Of a stretch of DNA of 64,000 nucleotides, positions 10,045 through 19,075 are shown piece by piece. The notes under the pieces were generated by a model. That model did no database searches. It saw nothing but the letters and a program-made list of their open reading frames with translations, and was not told the DNA's origin. Where the stretch lies: NCBI RefSeq assembly GCF_003046545.1, contig NZ_QAAA01000005.1, forward strand, positions 1 through 64,000. Direction: 5' to 3'. Origin of the DNA: Rhodovulum imhoffii. GTDB taxonomy: Bacteria; Pseudomonadota; Alphaproteobacteria; Rhodobacterales; Rhodobacteraceae. The position numbers and the translations under genes are program-made. Positions within the stretch are counted from its first letter, which is position 1. Every line of letters starts with the position of its first letter.

Positions 10045-10788
10045 ATGGAAGAACCGCTCCAGCCGACATTCGTGCTTGTTCGTCCGCAAATGGGCGAAAA
10101 CATCGGCGCCGCCGCGCGTGCGATGCTGAATTTCGGGCTAGACCGGATGCGCCTGGTTTCCCCGCGCGACGGTTGGCCCAATCCGCGTGCCGTCGCGCTG
10201 GCCAGCGGAGCGGGGCGGTTGCTGGACGATGCCGGCGTGTTCGAGACCGCCGCCGGGGCGCTGTCCGATTGTACCTACGTGTTTGCGACCACGGCGCGGG
10301 GGCGAGGGCTGACCAAGCCCATCGTCACGCCCGAGCGCGCGATGGAACAGGCCCGCGCCTTTTGTGCCCGGGGTCAACGTGTCGCCGTTCTGTTCGGGCC
10401 GGAACGTGCGGGTCTTGAAAACGATGACATCGCGCGGGCCAATGCCATCATCTCGGTGCCTGTGAATCCGGAATTCGCCTCCCTCAACCTGGCCCAGTGC
10501 GTGTTGCTGACGGCCTATGAGTGGCGGCGGCAGACTGCCGGCGCGGTGCCTGAGCGGATGGAGATGGCCGGGGCCGATGCCGCCACCGCGCTGGAAGTCG
10601 AAAAACTGGCCGAGCATTATGAAACCCGCCTTGACGAGGCCGGGTTCTTCTTTCCCGAATCCAAGGCGCCGGGCATGAAGCTGGCCTTGCGAAACTTGTG
10701 GAGCCGGTTGCCTCTGACCCGCTCGGACGTGCAGGTTTTTCACGGCCTCTTGCGACAACTGGTGCGGCACCGGGACCGTCAGGACTAG
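10045..10788 (+). CDS. SPOUT RNA methyltransferase, TrmJ-like
   Basis: The 247-residue protein is of the TrmH/SpoU class. It shows FVLVRPQMGENIGAAARAM at the N-terminus, then LFGPERAGLENDDIARAN and VPVNPEFASLNLAQCVLL. These form the knotted SAM-binding core. The closest described relative is TrmJ, which 2'-O-methylates tRNA position 32. A C-terminal helical part (FFPESKAPGMKLALRNL) is also TrmJ-like. AGGGG at 10034-10038 fits ATG 10045; ATG 10039 is an alternative adding two residues. The exact RNA target is inferred. Confidence 0.87.
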   Translation: MEEPLQPTFVLVRPQMGENIGAAARAMLNFGLDRMRLVSPRDGWPNPRAVALASGAGRLLDDAGVFETAAGALSDCTYVFATTARGRGLTKPIVTPERAMEQARAFCARGQRVAVLFGPERAGLENDDIARANAIISVPVNPEFASLNLAQCVLLTAYEWRRQTAGAVPERMEMAGADAATALEVEKLAEHYETRLDEAGFFFPESKAPGMKLALRNLWSRLPLTRSDVQVFHGLLRQLVRHRDRQD

Positions 10789-10843
10789 CTTGCGGGTATT
10801 CGGGCGCGCGCCTAACCTGCCTGCGAACATGGAAAGGTGAGCC

Positions 10844-11950
10844 ATGAGCAAAACCCGCAGCATTTTTGAAGAAGTCGGAACCGAGGCCCCCGTGGAAAAG
10901 CCGCTGGTTCAGCCCGGTGCGATCGACCGGGCCGCGCGCCGGGGGGCGCGGGGGGCGGTACGTATCTGGCTGGTGTTGCTGGCGGTGGTGGCGATGGTAT
11001 TCGTCGTGACCTCCGGTGTGACGCGCGTCAGCGGTACGGCCCTTGATATCCCCGGCTGGCATCCGTTTTACGGGGGGCTGCCGCTGGACAGCGCGCGGAT
11101 GCAGGACGCGCAGGAGGCCTACGCCCAGACCGGGGCGGATCCGGGCCGCTATTCCGCGCTTTACTGGTGGAACTGGGGCCAGCGCCAGTTGGACAGGCTG
11201 ATCCTTGTGCTTTGGGGGCTGGGATTCCTTGGGTTTCTCATGTTTCGCAAGTTGCCCAAGGGCTGGACCCTGCGGGTGCTTGGCATCGGTCTGTTGTCCG
11301 GGCTGCTTGTGGGTGCGGGCATTTTGCGCCATGCGGGCGGGCTCGCCGACCCCTATGCCGCCGCCGTGCAGGTGGGGATGGGCTATGGGCTTGTCGGGGT
11401 GCTGTTGTGGTTGGGGTTCAGGCTGCGCCGCTCGGAGGTTGAACTGTTGCAGGCCCGTCGCGCCCGTGACACGGGCGCGTTCGGCCTGGCGACCGGGATC
11501 ATGCACCTGGCCTTTGTACAGGTCCTGTTGGGCGGGGTGTTGGGGGCACTGGATGCGGGGCGTGGCTTTGCCGATTGGCCGTTGATGGCCGGAGGGATCC
11601 TGCCGCCGGAAATGTTCACCCTGACGCCCGTTTGGACAAACCTTTTTGAAAATGCGGGCAGTGTACAGTTTTTCCATCGTATACTGGGGTATTGCGTGGC
11701 AATTTTGGGTCTGGGTGCGTGGCTGAAGGCACGGCGCTCTGCCAACCGGCATACGCGGCGTGCGTTCGACTGGATGATGGTGATTCTGTTCGGGCAGGTG
11801 GTGCTGGGCGTGGGCACGGTGCTTTACGCGGCCCAGTGGCACATGGCGCTGACACACCAGATCGGTGCGGTCCTGGCTTGGGGGCTGATCTTGCGGGCCC
11901 GCTTTCTGGCGCAGTATCCGGTTGCGCAATCCATTCGGGGCAGCGCATGA
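10844..11950 (+). CDS. ctaA: Heme A synthase homologue (COX15/CtaA family) with altered heme-ligand residues
   Basis: The 368-residue protein has about eight membrane segments and aligns along its length with alphaproteobacterial COX15. Shared features include IFEEVGTEA at the N-terminus, SEVELLQARRARD mid-protein and DAGRGFADWPLMAGG. CtaA converts heme O to heme A for cytochrome oxidase. Two of the four family histidines are present (VQFFHRILGY and ALTHQIGAVL). The EWGHR motif reads NWGQR, so its Glu and His are lost, and the HLG histidine reads AVQVG. Classical activity is therefore doubtful. The stop overlaps the M32 peptidase ATG (ATGA). Confidence 0.8.
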   Translation: MSKTRSIFEEVGTEAPVEKPLVQPGAIDRAARRGARGAVRIWLVLLAVVAMVFVVTSGVTRVSGTALDIPGWHPFYGGLPLDSARMQDAQEAYAQTGADPGRYSALYWWNWGQRQLDRLILVLWGLGFLGFLMFRKLPKGWTLRVLGIGLLSGLLVGAGILRHAGGLADPYAAAVQVGMGYGLVGVLLWLGFRLRRSEVELLQARRARDTGAFGLATGIMHLAFVQVLLGGVLGALDAGRGFADWPLMAGGILPPEMFTLTPVWTNLFENAGSVQFFHRILGYCVAILGLGAWLKARRSANRHTRRAFDWMMVILFGQVVLGVGTVLYAAQWHMALTHQIGAVLAWGLILRARFLAQYPVAQSIRGSA

Positions 11951-13419
11951 CCGCCTATGACGACCTGCTCGCCCATGAGCGTGAGACACAAGCCCTTTCA
12001 CAGGTGATGGGCCGCCTTGGCTGGGACCAGGAAACCATGATGCCCCGTGGTGCCGCACAACAGCGGGCCGAGGAAATGGGCGCGCTGGAGACTGTCCTGC
12101 ACGCCCGGCGCACGGAGCCGCGCATCGGTGAATGGCTGAACGCGATCGACGAGGCGGCACTTGATGCCGTGGGCCGGGCGCAACTGCGCCATATCCGACG
12201 CAGTTATGCCCGTGCGACGCGCCTGCCAAGGACGCTTTCGGCCGAGATCGCGCATGTTACCAGCCGATCGCAGGGGATTTGGGCCGAAGCGCGCGCAGCC
12301 GACGATGTCGGCCATTTCCTGCCCGTATTTCGGGAGGTGGTGCGCCTCAAGCGAGAGGAAGCCGCCGCCCTTGCGGAAGGGCGTGAGGCCTATGATGCCT
12401 TGCTGGACGATTACGAGCCTGGTGCGACGGCCGACAGCATCGCCGGGATGTTTGACCGGATGCGCCCGCGCCTTGTGCAGTTGCGCGAACGCATCATGGG
12501 CACAGAGCGCGGCCAGCCGGGGTTGAGCGGGCATTTCGACGGTGCGATCCAGATAGACCTGTCGCGTGAGATCGCCACGCGCTTCGGATATGACTGGCGG
12601 CACGGCCGGCTGGACAGGTCCGTGCACCCTTTTACCTCCGGGTCCGGGGCGGATGTGCGCATCACCACCCGCGTGGATGAGAAAGAGCCCCTGGGCTGCC
12701 TGTATTCGGTTCTGCATGAGGTCGGGCACGGCGCCTATGAGCAGGCAATCGATCCGGCCTATGCGTTGACGCCGCTCGGGGAGGGGGCTTCGATGGGTGT
12801 GCATGAAAGCCAGAGCCGGATCTACGAAAACCAGCTTGGCCGGTCGCGCGCTTTTACCGGCTGGCTATATGGCCGGATGGCGGACCTGTTCGGGGTTACC
12901 GGCGGGGCAGAGGCCTTTTACGCTGCGGTTAACCGTGTGCATGCGGGCTTTATCCGTACCGAGGCCGATGAAGTGCATTACAACCTGCATATCATGATGC
13001 GCTTCGATCTGGAGCGGGATCTGATCCTTGGCAAGCTGGAACCCGAAGACCTTGAAGAGGCCTGGAACGTTCGGTTCGTCACTGATTTCGGGGTGGCGGT
13101 GGACCGCCCCTCAAACGGTGTGTTGCAGGATGTGCATTGGCCAGTGGGGCTGTTCGGGTATTTTCCGACCTATACGCTTGGCAATGTCTATGCGGGATGT
13201 CTGCACCTCGCGATGCGCGCCGCGCTGCCGTCTCTGGACGCGGACCTCGCTCAAGGGGAGGTCACTGCGGTTACCTCCTGGCTGCGCGACACCGTTCAGC
13301 GGCACGGGGGGCTTTATCTTCCTGCCGATGTGATTGAACACGCCTGCGGTTTTCCCCCGACCGAAAAGCCGTTGCTGGATTACCTTGAGGCCAAGTACAG
13401 CGCGCTTTATGGGGTGTAA
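11947..13419 (+). CDS. M32-family metallocarboxypeptidase (Taq type)
   Basis: The 490-residue protein carries all M32 signatures in order: HPF, DVRITTR, zinc motif HEVGHGAYE (HExxH), HESQSRIYEN, and GYFPTYTLGN near the C-terminus. The family removes C-terminal residues from peptides in the cytosol and needs a divalent metal. The length is normal (about 500). ATG 11947 overlaps the ctaA-like stop by 4 bp, indicating coupling. An upstream in-frame extension inside that gene was rejected because it does not resemble the family. Confidence 0.95.
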   Translation: MTAYDDLLAHERETQALSQVMGRLGWDQETMMPRGAAQQRAEEMGALETVLHARRTEPRIGEWLNAIDEAALDAVGRAQLRHIRRSYARATRLPRTLSAEIAHVTSRSQGIWAEARAADDVGHFLPVFREVVRLKREEAAALAEGREAYDALLDDYEPGATADSIAGMFDRMRPRLVQLRERIMGTERGQPGLSGHFDGAIQIDLSREIATRFGYDWRHGRLDRSVHPFTSGSGADVRITTRVDEKEPLGCLYSVLHEVGHGAYEQAIDPAYALTPLGEGASMGVHESQSRIYENQLGRSRAFTGWLYGRMADLFGVTGGAEAFYAAVNRVHAGFIRTEADEVHYNLHIMMRFDLERDLILGKLEPEDLEEAWNVRFVTDFGVAVDRPSNGVLQDVHWPVGLFGYFPTYTLGNVYAGCLHLAMRAALPSLDADLAQGEVTAVTSWLRDTVQRHGGLYLPADVIEHACGFPPTEKPLLDYLEAKYSALYGV

Positions 13420-13461
13420 CGCCGTCTATGCAAGGGGCCGGGGTTTTGCTACATCGCTGTC

Positions 13462-13713
13462 ATGATCCAGGGGATGTTGCAGGCCGCCGCACGCTGGTCC
13501 CGCCGTATGGCGGCGGTGATCGTGGCTTCGCTATGGCGCCGTCTTTGTGCCGATGAGGTGGAAAGGCGCCTTGCGCGTCAGTCCTTGGCGACACAGTTCA
13601 GCGTGATTGGCGGGGTGTTTCTGGCCCTGTTTCTGGCCAGCGTCCTGTTTGCCCATGCAGGTGTTGCGGGGGTTTTGGGGTTTTTGTTGCTTGTGATCTG
13701 GCTGATCCGCTGA
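13462..13713 (+). CDS. Small hypothetical membrane protein (83 aa)
   Basis: The N-terminal half is basic and probably amphipathic (WRRLCADEVERRLARQ). Two hydrophobic stretches follow at about residues 46-64 and 67-82 (VFLALFLASVLFAH and GVLGFLLLVIWLI), ending in a lone Arg. This suggests a hairpin in the inner membrane. The family is not recognised. No clear ribosome-binding site is seen before ATG 13462. It lies 42 bp after the carboxypeptidase gene and directly before a terminator, which supports it being the last gene of that transcript. Confidence 0.5.
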   Translation: MIQGMLQAAARWSRRMAAVIVASLWRRLCADEVERRLARQSLATQFSVIGGVFLALFLASVLFAHAGVAGVLGFLLLVIWLIR

Positions 13714-13733
13714 GAGCTCACTTTTCTTTTATC

Positions 13734-13761
13734 CGGGCGTGAGAGTGCCCGTTTTTCTTTT
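13734..13761 (+). terminator. Intrinsic terminator after the 83-aa gene
   Basis: CGGGC (13734-13738) pairs with GCCCG (13747-13751) around an eight-base loop, followed at once by TTTTTCTTTT. The stem is short but the U-tract is strong. Confidence 0.65.
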
Positions 13762-13895
13762 GCACGCAAGGGATTGCCTTTTGTGCACGAGTGTATGCAA
13801 TTGAAAACAGTACGATTTATACGCATCAATGTGATCCGATGCCGCACCCGGCCCGTAACCCGGGTACAAAACACACAACAGGAAAGGGAACTCAA

Positions 13896-14039
13896 ATGGA
13901 TATCATCGGCCCCTTGATGCTCGGCACGATCGGTACTGTTCTGGCGCTGGCCTATATCAACCTTCGTCAGACCGAGGAGAAACTCAGGAAAACGCGCGAG
14001 GCCCGGCGGGCCAGGGTGCGGGCCCTTCCCGCGGAATAA
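13896..14039 (+). CDS. Small single-span membrane peptide (47 aa)
   Basis: The peptide begins MDIIGPLMLGTIGTVLALAY, giving one membrane span at ~4-22. A highly charged helix follows (NLRQTEEKLRKTREARRAR), probably cytosolic. A clear ribosome-binding site (AGGAAAGGGA) precedes ATG 13896, and the gene is flanked by terminators on both sides, so it looks like an independent unit. The family and function are not recognised. A longer in-frame start at 13791 lacks a ribosome-binding site. Confidence 0.6.
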   Translation: MDIIGPLMLGTIGTVLALAYINLRQTEEKLRKTREARRARVRALPAE

Positions 14040-14044
14040 GAAAA

Positions 14045-14068
14045 AAGGGCCGGTTCGCCGGCCCTTGT
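14045..14068 (+). terminator. Stable UUCG hairpin after the 47-aa gene
   Basis: A perfect 9-bp stem (14045-14053 with 14058-14066) closes a TTCG tetraloop, starting 6 bp after the stop. The T-tract is poor (TGTGG), so termination is likely but not certain. Confidence 0.6.
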
Positions 14069-14229
14069 GGTGTCGTAACCACGGAAGATTTTACCGTCGA
14101 TTCACCATGACCCCCAATTCCCGGGAAAGTCGGGCCAGACCCTGCAGACGGATACAACCCCCAAGAGTTGGGAAGCCTGGCGCATCCAAAAAGGGGCTGG
14201 CCGGTTTTTCCATATCCCGCGCGGGGAAA

Positions 14230-15792
14230 TCATTCCCACTCGATGGTTCCGGGCGGCTTCGATGTCACGTCATAGGTGACACGGTTGATGCCCTTGACCT
14301 CATTGATGATGCGGGTCGCGGTCTCACCAAGAAAATCGTGGCTGAACGGGTAGTAATCGGCGGTCATGCCGTCCACGCTGGTGACCGCGCGCAGGGCGCA
14401 GGCGTAATCGTATGTCCGCCCGTCCCCCATGACGCCGACCGTGCGCACGGGCAAGATGGCCACGAAGGCCTGCCAGATTTCGTCATACAGCCCATGTTTG
14501 CGGATCTGGTCGATGTAGACCGCATCCGCCTTGCGCAGGATCTCAAGCTTTTCGCGGGTGATTTCTCCCGGGCAGCGGATGGCAAGGCCCGGGCCGGGGA
14601 AGGGGTGACGGGCGATGAAATGGTCGGGAAGTCCCAGTTCCCGCCCCAGTGCGCGCACTTCGTCCTTGAAAAGCTCCCGCAGGGGTTCAACCAGTTTCAG
14701 CCCCATTTTTTCAGGCAGCCCGCCGACATTGTGGTGCGACTTGATGGTGACCGAAGGGCCGCCGGAAAATGAAACGGATTCGATGACATCGGGGTAAAGC
14801 GTCCCTTGGGCGAGGAACTCCGCCCCCTCGATCCGGTTTGCGTATTTCTGGAATACGTCGATGAACAGCTTGCCGATGGTCTTTCGCTTGACCTCGGGGT
14901 CGGCGACGCCTTCCAGCGCCCCTAGGAACAGAGCCGACTCATCGGCGTGGATCAAAGGGATGTTGTAGTGATCGCGGAACATGCCCACGACCTCTTCGGC
15001 CTCTTTGAGACGCAGCAGGCCGTGATCCACGAAGACGCAGGTCAACTGATCGCCGATGGCCTCATGGATCAGCACCGCCGCAACCGAGGAATCAACTCCG
15101 CCCGACAGTCCGCAGATGACTTTCCTGTCGCCAACCTGGTCCCGGATCTGCCTGATGGCCTCCTGCCGGTAGGCCCCCATGGTCCAGTCTCCGGCAAACC
15201 CCGCGATGCGGACGAAGTTTTCCAGAAGCTTCCGGCCGCCCGGGGTGTGGTGGACCTCGGGGTGGAACTGAACCGCATAGAACTGACGTGCCGCATCGGC
15301 GGTGATGGCGTAAGGCGCGTTGGGGGAGGTGGCGTACACCTCGAACCCCGGCGCGATGTCGCTGACATGGTCGCCATGGCTCATCCAGACCTGCTCCCGT
15401 CCACCGTCGAACCAGCCCTCCAGAAGGTCCAGCCGCGCGTCGGTGGGGGCGACATAGGCGCGCCCGAACTCCGCCGTGCCGTCGCCGCGGGTCACCTTGC
15501 CGCCCAGCACCTGCATCATCACCTGTTGACCATAGCAAATGCCCAGCACCGGCACGCCCATCCCGAATACCTTGTGTGGCGGGCGCGGGCTGCCTTCGTC
15601 AGGCACACTGGCCGGCCCGCCCGACAGGATGATGGCGCGGGGCGCCATCGTGTCCAGCACCGCGTCGGTGACGTTCTGGAACGGGTGGATTTCACAATAG
15701 ACGTTCAACTCGCGCAGGCGACGGGCGATAAGCTGGGTCACCTGGCTGCCGAAATCGACGATCAGAAGGGTATCGTGGGATGTGCTGGTCAT
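14230..15792 (-). CDS. guaA: GMP synthase (glutamine-hydrolysing)
   Basis: GuaA aminates XMP to GMP using glutamine and ATP. The 520-residue protein has an N-terminal class I glutamine amidotransferase (VDFGSQ, nucleophile C86 in GICYGQQ, His in FHPEVHH). An ATP-pyrophosphatase domain follows ([11 protein letters not shown]-loop), and then the dimerisation domain ends in [11 protein letters not shown]. The start at 15792 gives the normal length; a longer frame runs into the divergent methyltransferase gene. No guaB is in the window. Confidence 0.98.
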   Translation of the reverse strand: MTSTSHDTLLIVDFGSQVTQLIARRLRELNVYCEIHPFQNVTDAVLDTMAPRAIILSGGPASVPDEGSPRPPHKVFGMGVPVLGICYGQQVMMQVLGGKVTRGDGTAEFGRAYVAPTDARLDLLEGWFDGGREQVWMSHGDHVSDIAPGFEVYATSPNAPYAITADAARQFYAVQFHPEVHHTPGGRKLLENFVRIAGFAGDWTMGAYRQEAIRQIRDQVGDRKVICGLSGGVDSSVAAVLIHEAIGDQLTCVFVDHGLLRLKEAEEVVGMFRDHYNIPLIHADESALFLGALEGVADPEVKRKTIGKLFIDVFQKYANRIEGAEFLAQGTLYPDVIESVSFSGGPSVTIKSHHNVGGLPEKMGLKLVEPLRELFKDEVRALGRELGLPDHFIARHPFPGPGLAIRCPGEITREKLEILRKADAVYIDQIRKHGLYDEIWQAFVAILPVRTVGVMGDGRTYDYACALRAVTSVDGMTADYYPFSHDFLGETATRIINEVKGINRVTYDVTSKPPGTIEWE

Positions 15793-15930
15793 GGCGTTCT
15801 GATAGGGGCGTCCGTGCCCATACGCAAGAGCCCGCGCAATGTCGCGGATTGGACGGGAAAGGGCGCAAACCGGGCTGTGGTGCGGGCGGTTCGGCTTTAA
15901 AACCCGAAACAGGAAAGCGGGAGGACCAAT

Positions 15931-17481
15931 ATGGCCGAAACGGAACCGAGCCGAAGCGCCCGCCGCGCACGCAGCGGAGGCGGCGCAGCCCGCAGGGCGG
16001 CCCGCAGCGCAACGGGGGTGGAAACTGCCCGCTTCATCACCCGCAACATACCGGATTTCGATCTTTTTTCTTCCGAGGCGCTGGAACTGATCGAGCACAA
16101 CGCCGAAACCGTGCTGGAGGAAATCGGCGTCGTGTTTTCGGAAAACCCTGCGGCGCTGACCCGCTGGCGCGAGGCCGGGGCCGATGTGCGGGGTGAACGC
16201 GTGCGTCTTCCCCGCGGCCTTGCGCGAAAGCTGTGTGCCACCGCGCCCGCCAGCTTTATTCAGCATGCCCGAAACCCGGAGCGCAGCGTCGGGATCGGCG
16301 GGCGCAGCCTTGTCCTGGCGCCGGTCTATGGCCCGCCCTTCGTGCGCGATAGCGCCGGCGGTCGGCGCTATGCCACGATGGAGGATTTCCGCAAGTTCGT
16401 ACGCCTTGGCTACATGTCGAAATGGTTACACCATTCCGGAGGAACCGTGTGCGAGCCCACCGATATTCCGGTGAACAAGCGGCACCTCGATATGCTGATG
16501 GCGCATATGACCCTTTCGGACAAACCGTTCATGGGCGCGGTCACGGAGCCTTCGCGGGCCCGCGATTCGGTGGCCATGTGCGAAATCCTGTTCGGTCGCG
16601 ATTTCGTCGCCGGGAACGCGGTGATGACGTCGCTGATCAATATCAACTCTCCGCTGACCTTCGATTCCACGATGATGGGTGCGCTGGAGGTTTATGCACG
16701 GGCGAATCAAGCCTGTATCGTGTCGCCCTTCATCGTGGGCGGCGCGATGGCGCCGGTCTCCGTCACGGGAACGCTGACGCAGGTTCTGGCCGAGGCCCTT
16801 GCCGGAATCGCCTATTCCCAGCTTGTGCGTCCCGGAGCACCAGTGATCTTCGGAGCCTTCGTCTCTTCGATCGACATGAATTCCGGCGCGCCAACCTTCG
16901 GTACGCCAGAGGCCAGCCAGATCCTTTATGGCGCGGGCCAGTTGGCGCGGCGTCTCAGGGTGCCGTTTCGCTCCGGCGGGGGGTTGTGCGGATCGAAACT
17001 GCCCGATGCGCAGGCTGCCTATGAAACCGCGAATACCCTGAATGCGGCGCTCATGGGCGGGGTCAATTTCATGCTGCATGCCTGCGGCTGGCTGGAAGGC
17101 GGGCTGGTTGCCAGTATCGAGAAGTTCGTGATGGATGCCGACCAGCTTGGGGCGCTGCACAAGATGGCGGCGGGCGTGGCCCTGGACGAGGCTGCCCAGG
17201 CCATGGATGCCCTGCGTGAGGTCGGCCCCGGCGGCCACTTCCTTGGCTGCGCGCATACCCAGGCCCATTTCCGAGAGGCCTATTGGCGCAGTGATCTGCT
17301 CGATTACAAGGCATTCGAGACATGGGACGAGGAAGGCGCCCGCGATACGATGGTGCTGGCCCGCGACCGCGCGGCGAAGATGCTGGCACAGTACCAGCCG
17401 CCCCCGCTGGATGCGGCGATCCATGAGTCGCTGAACGATTACGCCACACGACGCAAGGCCGAACTGGACGTCTCTGCCTGA
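15931..17481 (+). CDS. MttB-family corrinoid methyltransferase (non-pyrrolysine type)
   Basis: The 516-residue protein is of the trimethylamine methyltransferase family (PF06253-like): a basic Ser/Arg/Ala N-terminus, then [51 protein letters not shown], and a C-terminal half ending near [12 protein letters not shown]. Archaeal MttB needs pyrrolysine at an in-frame UAG. This frame has none, placing it with non-Pyl homologues that demethylate glycine betaine or related quaternary amines via a corrinoid protein. No corrinoid partner gene is adjacent. A GGGAGGACC ribosome-binding site supports ATG 15931. It diverges from guaA. Confidence 0.88.
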   Translation: MAETEPSRSARRARSGGGAARRAARSATGVETARFITRNIPDFDLFSSEALELIEHNAETVLEEIGVVFSENPAALTRWREAGADVRGERVRLPRGLARKLCATAPASFIQHARNPERSVGIGGRSLVLAPVYGPPFVRDSAGGRRYATMEDFRKFVRLGYMSKWLHHSGGTVCEPTDIPVNKRHLDMLMAHMTLSDKPFMGAVTEPSRARDSVAMCEILFGRDFVAGNAVMTSLININSPLTFDSTMMGALEVYARANQACIVSPFIVGGAMAPVSVTGTLTQVLAEALAGIAYSQLVRPGAPVIFGAFVSSIDMNSGAPTFGTPEASQILYGAGQLARRLRVPFRSGGGLCGSKLPDAQAAYETANTLNAALMGGVNFMLHACGWLEGGLVASIEKFVMDADQLGALHKMAAGVALDEAAQAMDALREVGPGGHFLGCAHTQAHFREAYWRSDLLDYKAFETWDEEGARDTMVLARDRAAKMLAQYQPPPLDAAIHESLNDYATRRKAELDVSA

Positions 17482-17771
17482 ACCGGCTGACAGGGGCGGG
17501 CAAGCAACTCCCGCGCCTCGGCCATCAGGGCAATCATCACCTCCACATGATGCGCCGCGTTATAAGTGGCGCCGCCCGTACTGCGGGCGTCATTTATCTG
17601 CGTTTCGCGCGCCATCAACTCCGCCAACTGCCGCGCGGGGGTGCCTCCGGCCAGGCCGGGAATGCGCGGCAGGTCGCGTTCGCGCCGGTAATCGGACAGC
17701 CCGCAGCGGGCGGCACGGATCAGAAGGCGGGGGCGGCGCATCTCGCGCAGGGATTTCAGCAGGTCGTCCAT
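17439..17771 (-). CDS. DUF6477 family protein
   Basis: The 110-residue protein begins MDDLLKSLREMRRPRLLIRA and contains CGLSDYRRERDLPR, then a helical C-terminus (AAHHVEVMIALMAEARELL). This pattern belongs to a short cytosolic family restricted to Rhodobacterales (DUF6477), with no known function. GGAG precedes the start at 17771. The 3' end overlaps the MttB-like gene by 43 bp on the opposite strand. It diverges from the DUF6456 gene across a 203-bp AT-richer gap. Confidence 0.75.
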   Translation of the reverse strand: MDDLLKSLREMRRPRLLIRAARCGLSDYRRERDLPRIPGLAGGTPARQLAELMARETQINDARSTGGATYNAAHHVEVMIALMAEARELLARPCQPVQAETSSSALRRVA

Positions 17772-17906
17772 CGTGGTCTCCGGCTTTTTCGTGACCGGCA
17801 AATGATGCCACGGGTTTGGGGGGTGTTGCGCGTTCGGCCTCTCCAGAGCACGGAGGTTTAAGAGAAGTTTATCATTTAAAAACAATGCTTAGAATTGTGC
17901 GTTTCA

Positions 17907-17931
17907 TTAACGGAACAGTAACCGGGTTTAA
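17907..17931. promoter_or_regulatory. Near-consensus CtrA-like half sites in the DUF6477/DUF6456 divergent gap
   Basis: TTAA (17907-17910), seven bases, then GTAA (17918-17921) is one base off the full CtrA box. Six bases on there is another TTAA (17928-17931). The cluster is 44 bp upstream of the DUF6456 ATG. It is weaker than the site near olsB and is offered as a candidate only. Confidence 0.25.
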
Positions 17932-17974
17932 CGTGGATCAGGCACCGGTTCGCCGTCCGAGAAAAGAGGTCACC

Positions 17975-19075
17975 ATGGAGAACTGTCCCGGTCTGACCCC
18001 GCGTTGGGTCCCCCGTCCCGTGTGTCACTACCTCGATCATGTGGAGGGCGGGTGTTCGCTTCAGGCCTTGGCCCGGCGTGCGGGCTGCCACGCCTCGACC
18101 ATCCTGCGGCAGGTGCGGCGCTGGGAGCAGCGTCGCGATGATCCCCTGATCGATGCGGCACTGTTCCGTCTGGGCGCATTTCATCGTTTTCATCAGAACA
18201 AAACAGGAGAAACCGACATGATCGCCCCCCTGCGCCACAGCCCCGACCTGTCCGACGACACTCAGATCCAGCGTGAGGCCCGCCGTGTTCTTTCCCGCCT
18301 GACCGAACCCGGCGCGCTGCTGGTGATTGGCCGTGACATGGAAAAGGCAGTCGTGATGCGTACCATCGCCGAGGGCAAGCCGGTGCGCGTTGCGGTACTG
18401 GACCGCCCCGTCGCCGAGGCTTTCGCCCTCAAGGACTGGATCAGGTGTTTGGCTCGCGGCCGGGTGATGACCTACACGATCACGCCCGCCGGGCGCGCGG
18501 CGTTCAGGCGGATGTGCGCGGCGGATGAGGCCGCCCCGGTCGCCGGCCACGACGCGCCAAGCCCCTTTGCCGCCCAACAGCGAGAGACCGGCACCCGAAA
18601 GATCCACGCCCCTGGCGCAGACGCCCCCCGGCGTATCCGCTGTAACATGGCGGAATCGCCACTGTCATTGCTGGCCCGTCGCAAGGACCGCGAGGGACGG
18701 CCGTTCCTGTCCACCGATCTCGTCGTCGCCGGAGAGCGTCTGCGTGAGGATTTCGAGATTGCCCAGATGGGGCCGCGCGTTACCCAGAACTGGGACAGGT
18801 TCCTGACCGGGGCGGATCGGGGCGGTTTCAATAGTGGCAGCCCCCAGCGCGGCCCAGCTGCGGCGCGGGAAAGGGTTGCCGCAGCACTGCGTGACCTTGG
18901 GCCGGGTCTTGGCGATGTGGTGCTGCGCTGCTGTTGTTTTCTGGAAGGCATGGAAGAAACCGAGCGCCACATGGGCTGGTCGGCGCGGTCCGGCAAGATC
19001 GTGTTGCGCATCGCGCTTCAGCGTCTCAAGCGCCATTATGAACGTCAGGGCGAGGCGGCCTGCCTGATCGGTTAG
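17975..19075 (+). CDS. HTH and DUF6456 domain protein, putative transcription factor
   Basis: The 366-residue protein has an N-terminal helix-turn-helix at ~30-55 (CSLQALARRAGCHASTILRQ). A middle region (~75-190) resembles a second regulatory domain with TITPAGRAAFRRM, a winged-helix-like tail. A C-terminal DUF6456 domain follows (~215-366; ESPLSLLARRKDREGRPFL, then VLRCCCFLEGMEETER). The family is alphaproteobacterial and its role is not established; DNA binding is inferred. AAGAGG precedes ATG 17975. Its end overlaps the VIT-type gene by 4 bp on the other strand. Confidence 0.75.
   Translation: MENCPGLTPRWVPRPVCHYLDHVEGGCSLQALARRAGCHASTILRQVRRWEQRRDDPLIDAALFRLGAFHRFHQNKTGETDMIAPLRHSPDLSDDTQIQREARRVLSRLTEPGALLVIGRDMEKAVVMRTIAEGKPVRVAVLDRPVAEAFALKDWIRCLARGRVMTYTITPAGRAAFRRMCAADEAAPVAGHDAPSPFAAQQRETGTRKIHAPGADAPRRIRCNMAESPLSLLARRKDREGRPFLSTDLVVAGERLREDFEIAQMGPRVTQNWDRFLTGADRGGFNSGSPQRGPAAARERVAAALRDLGPGLGDVVLRCCCFLEGMEETERHMGWSARSGKIVLRIALQRLKRHYERQGEAACLIG

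Noticed and set aside
13801-13823. TTGAAA and TATACG before the 47-aa gene as a promoter
   Set aside because: The spacer is only 11 bp, too short for a normal sigma-70 promoter.
15793-16266. Long upstream extension of guaA on the minus strand
   Set aside because: It lies antisense to the start of the MttB-like gene and shows no resemblance to GuaA; the start at 15792 gives the standard 520 residues.
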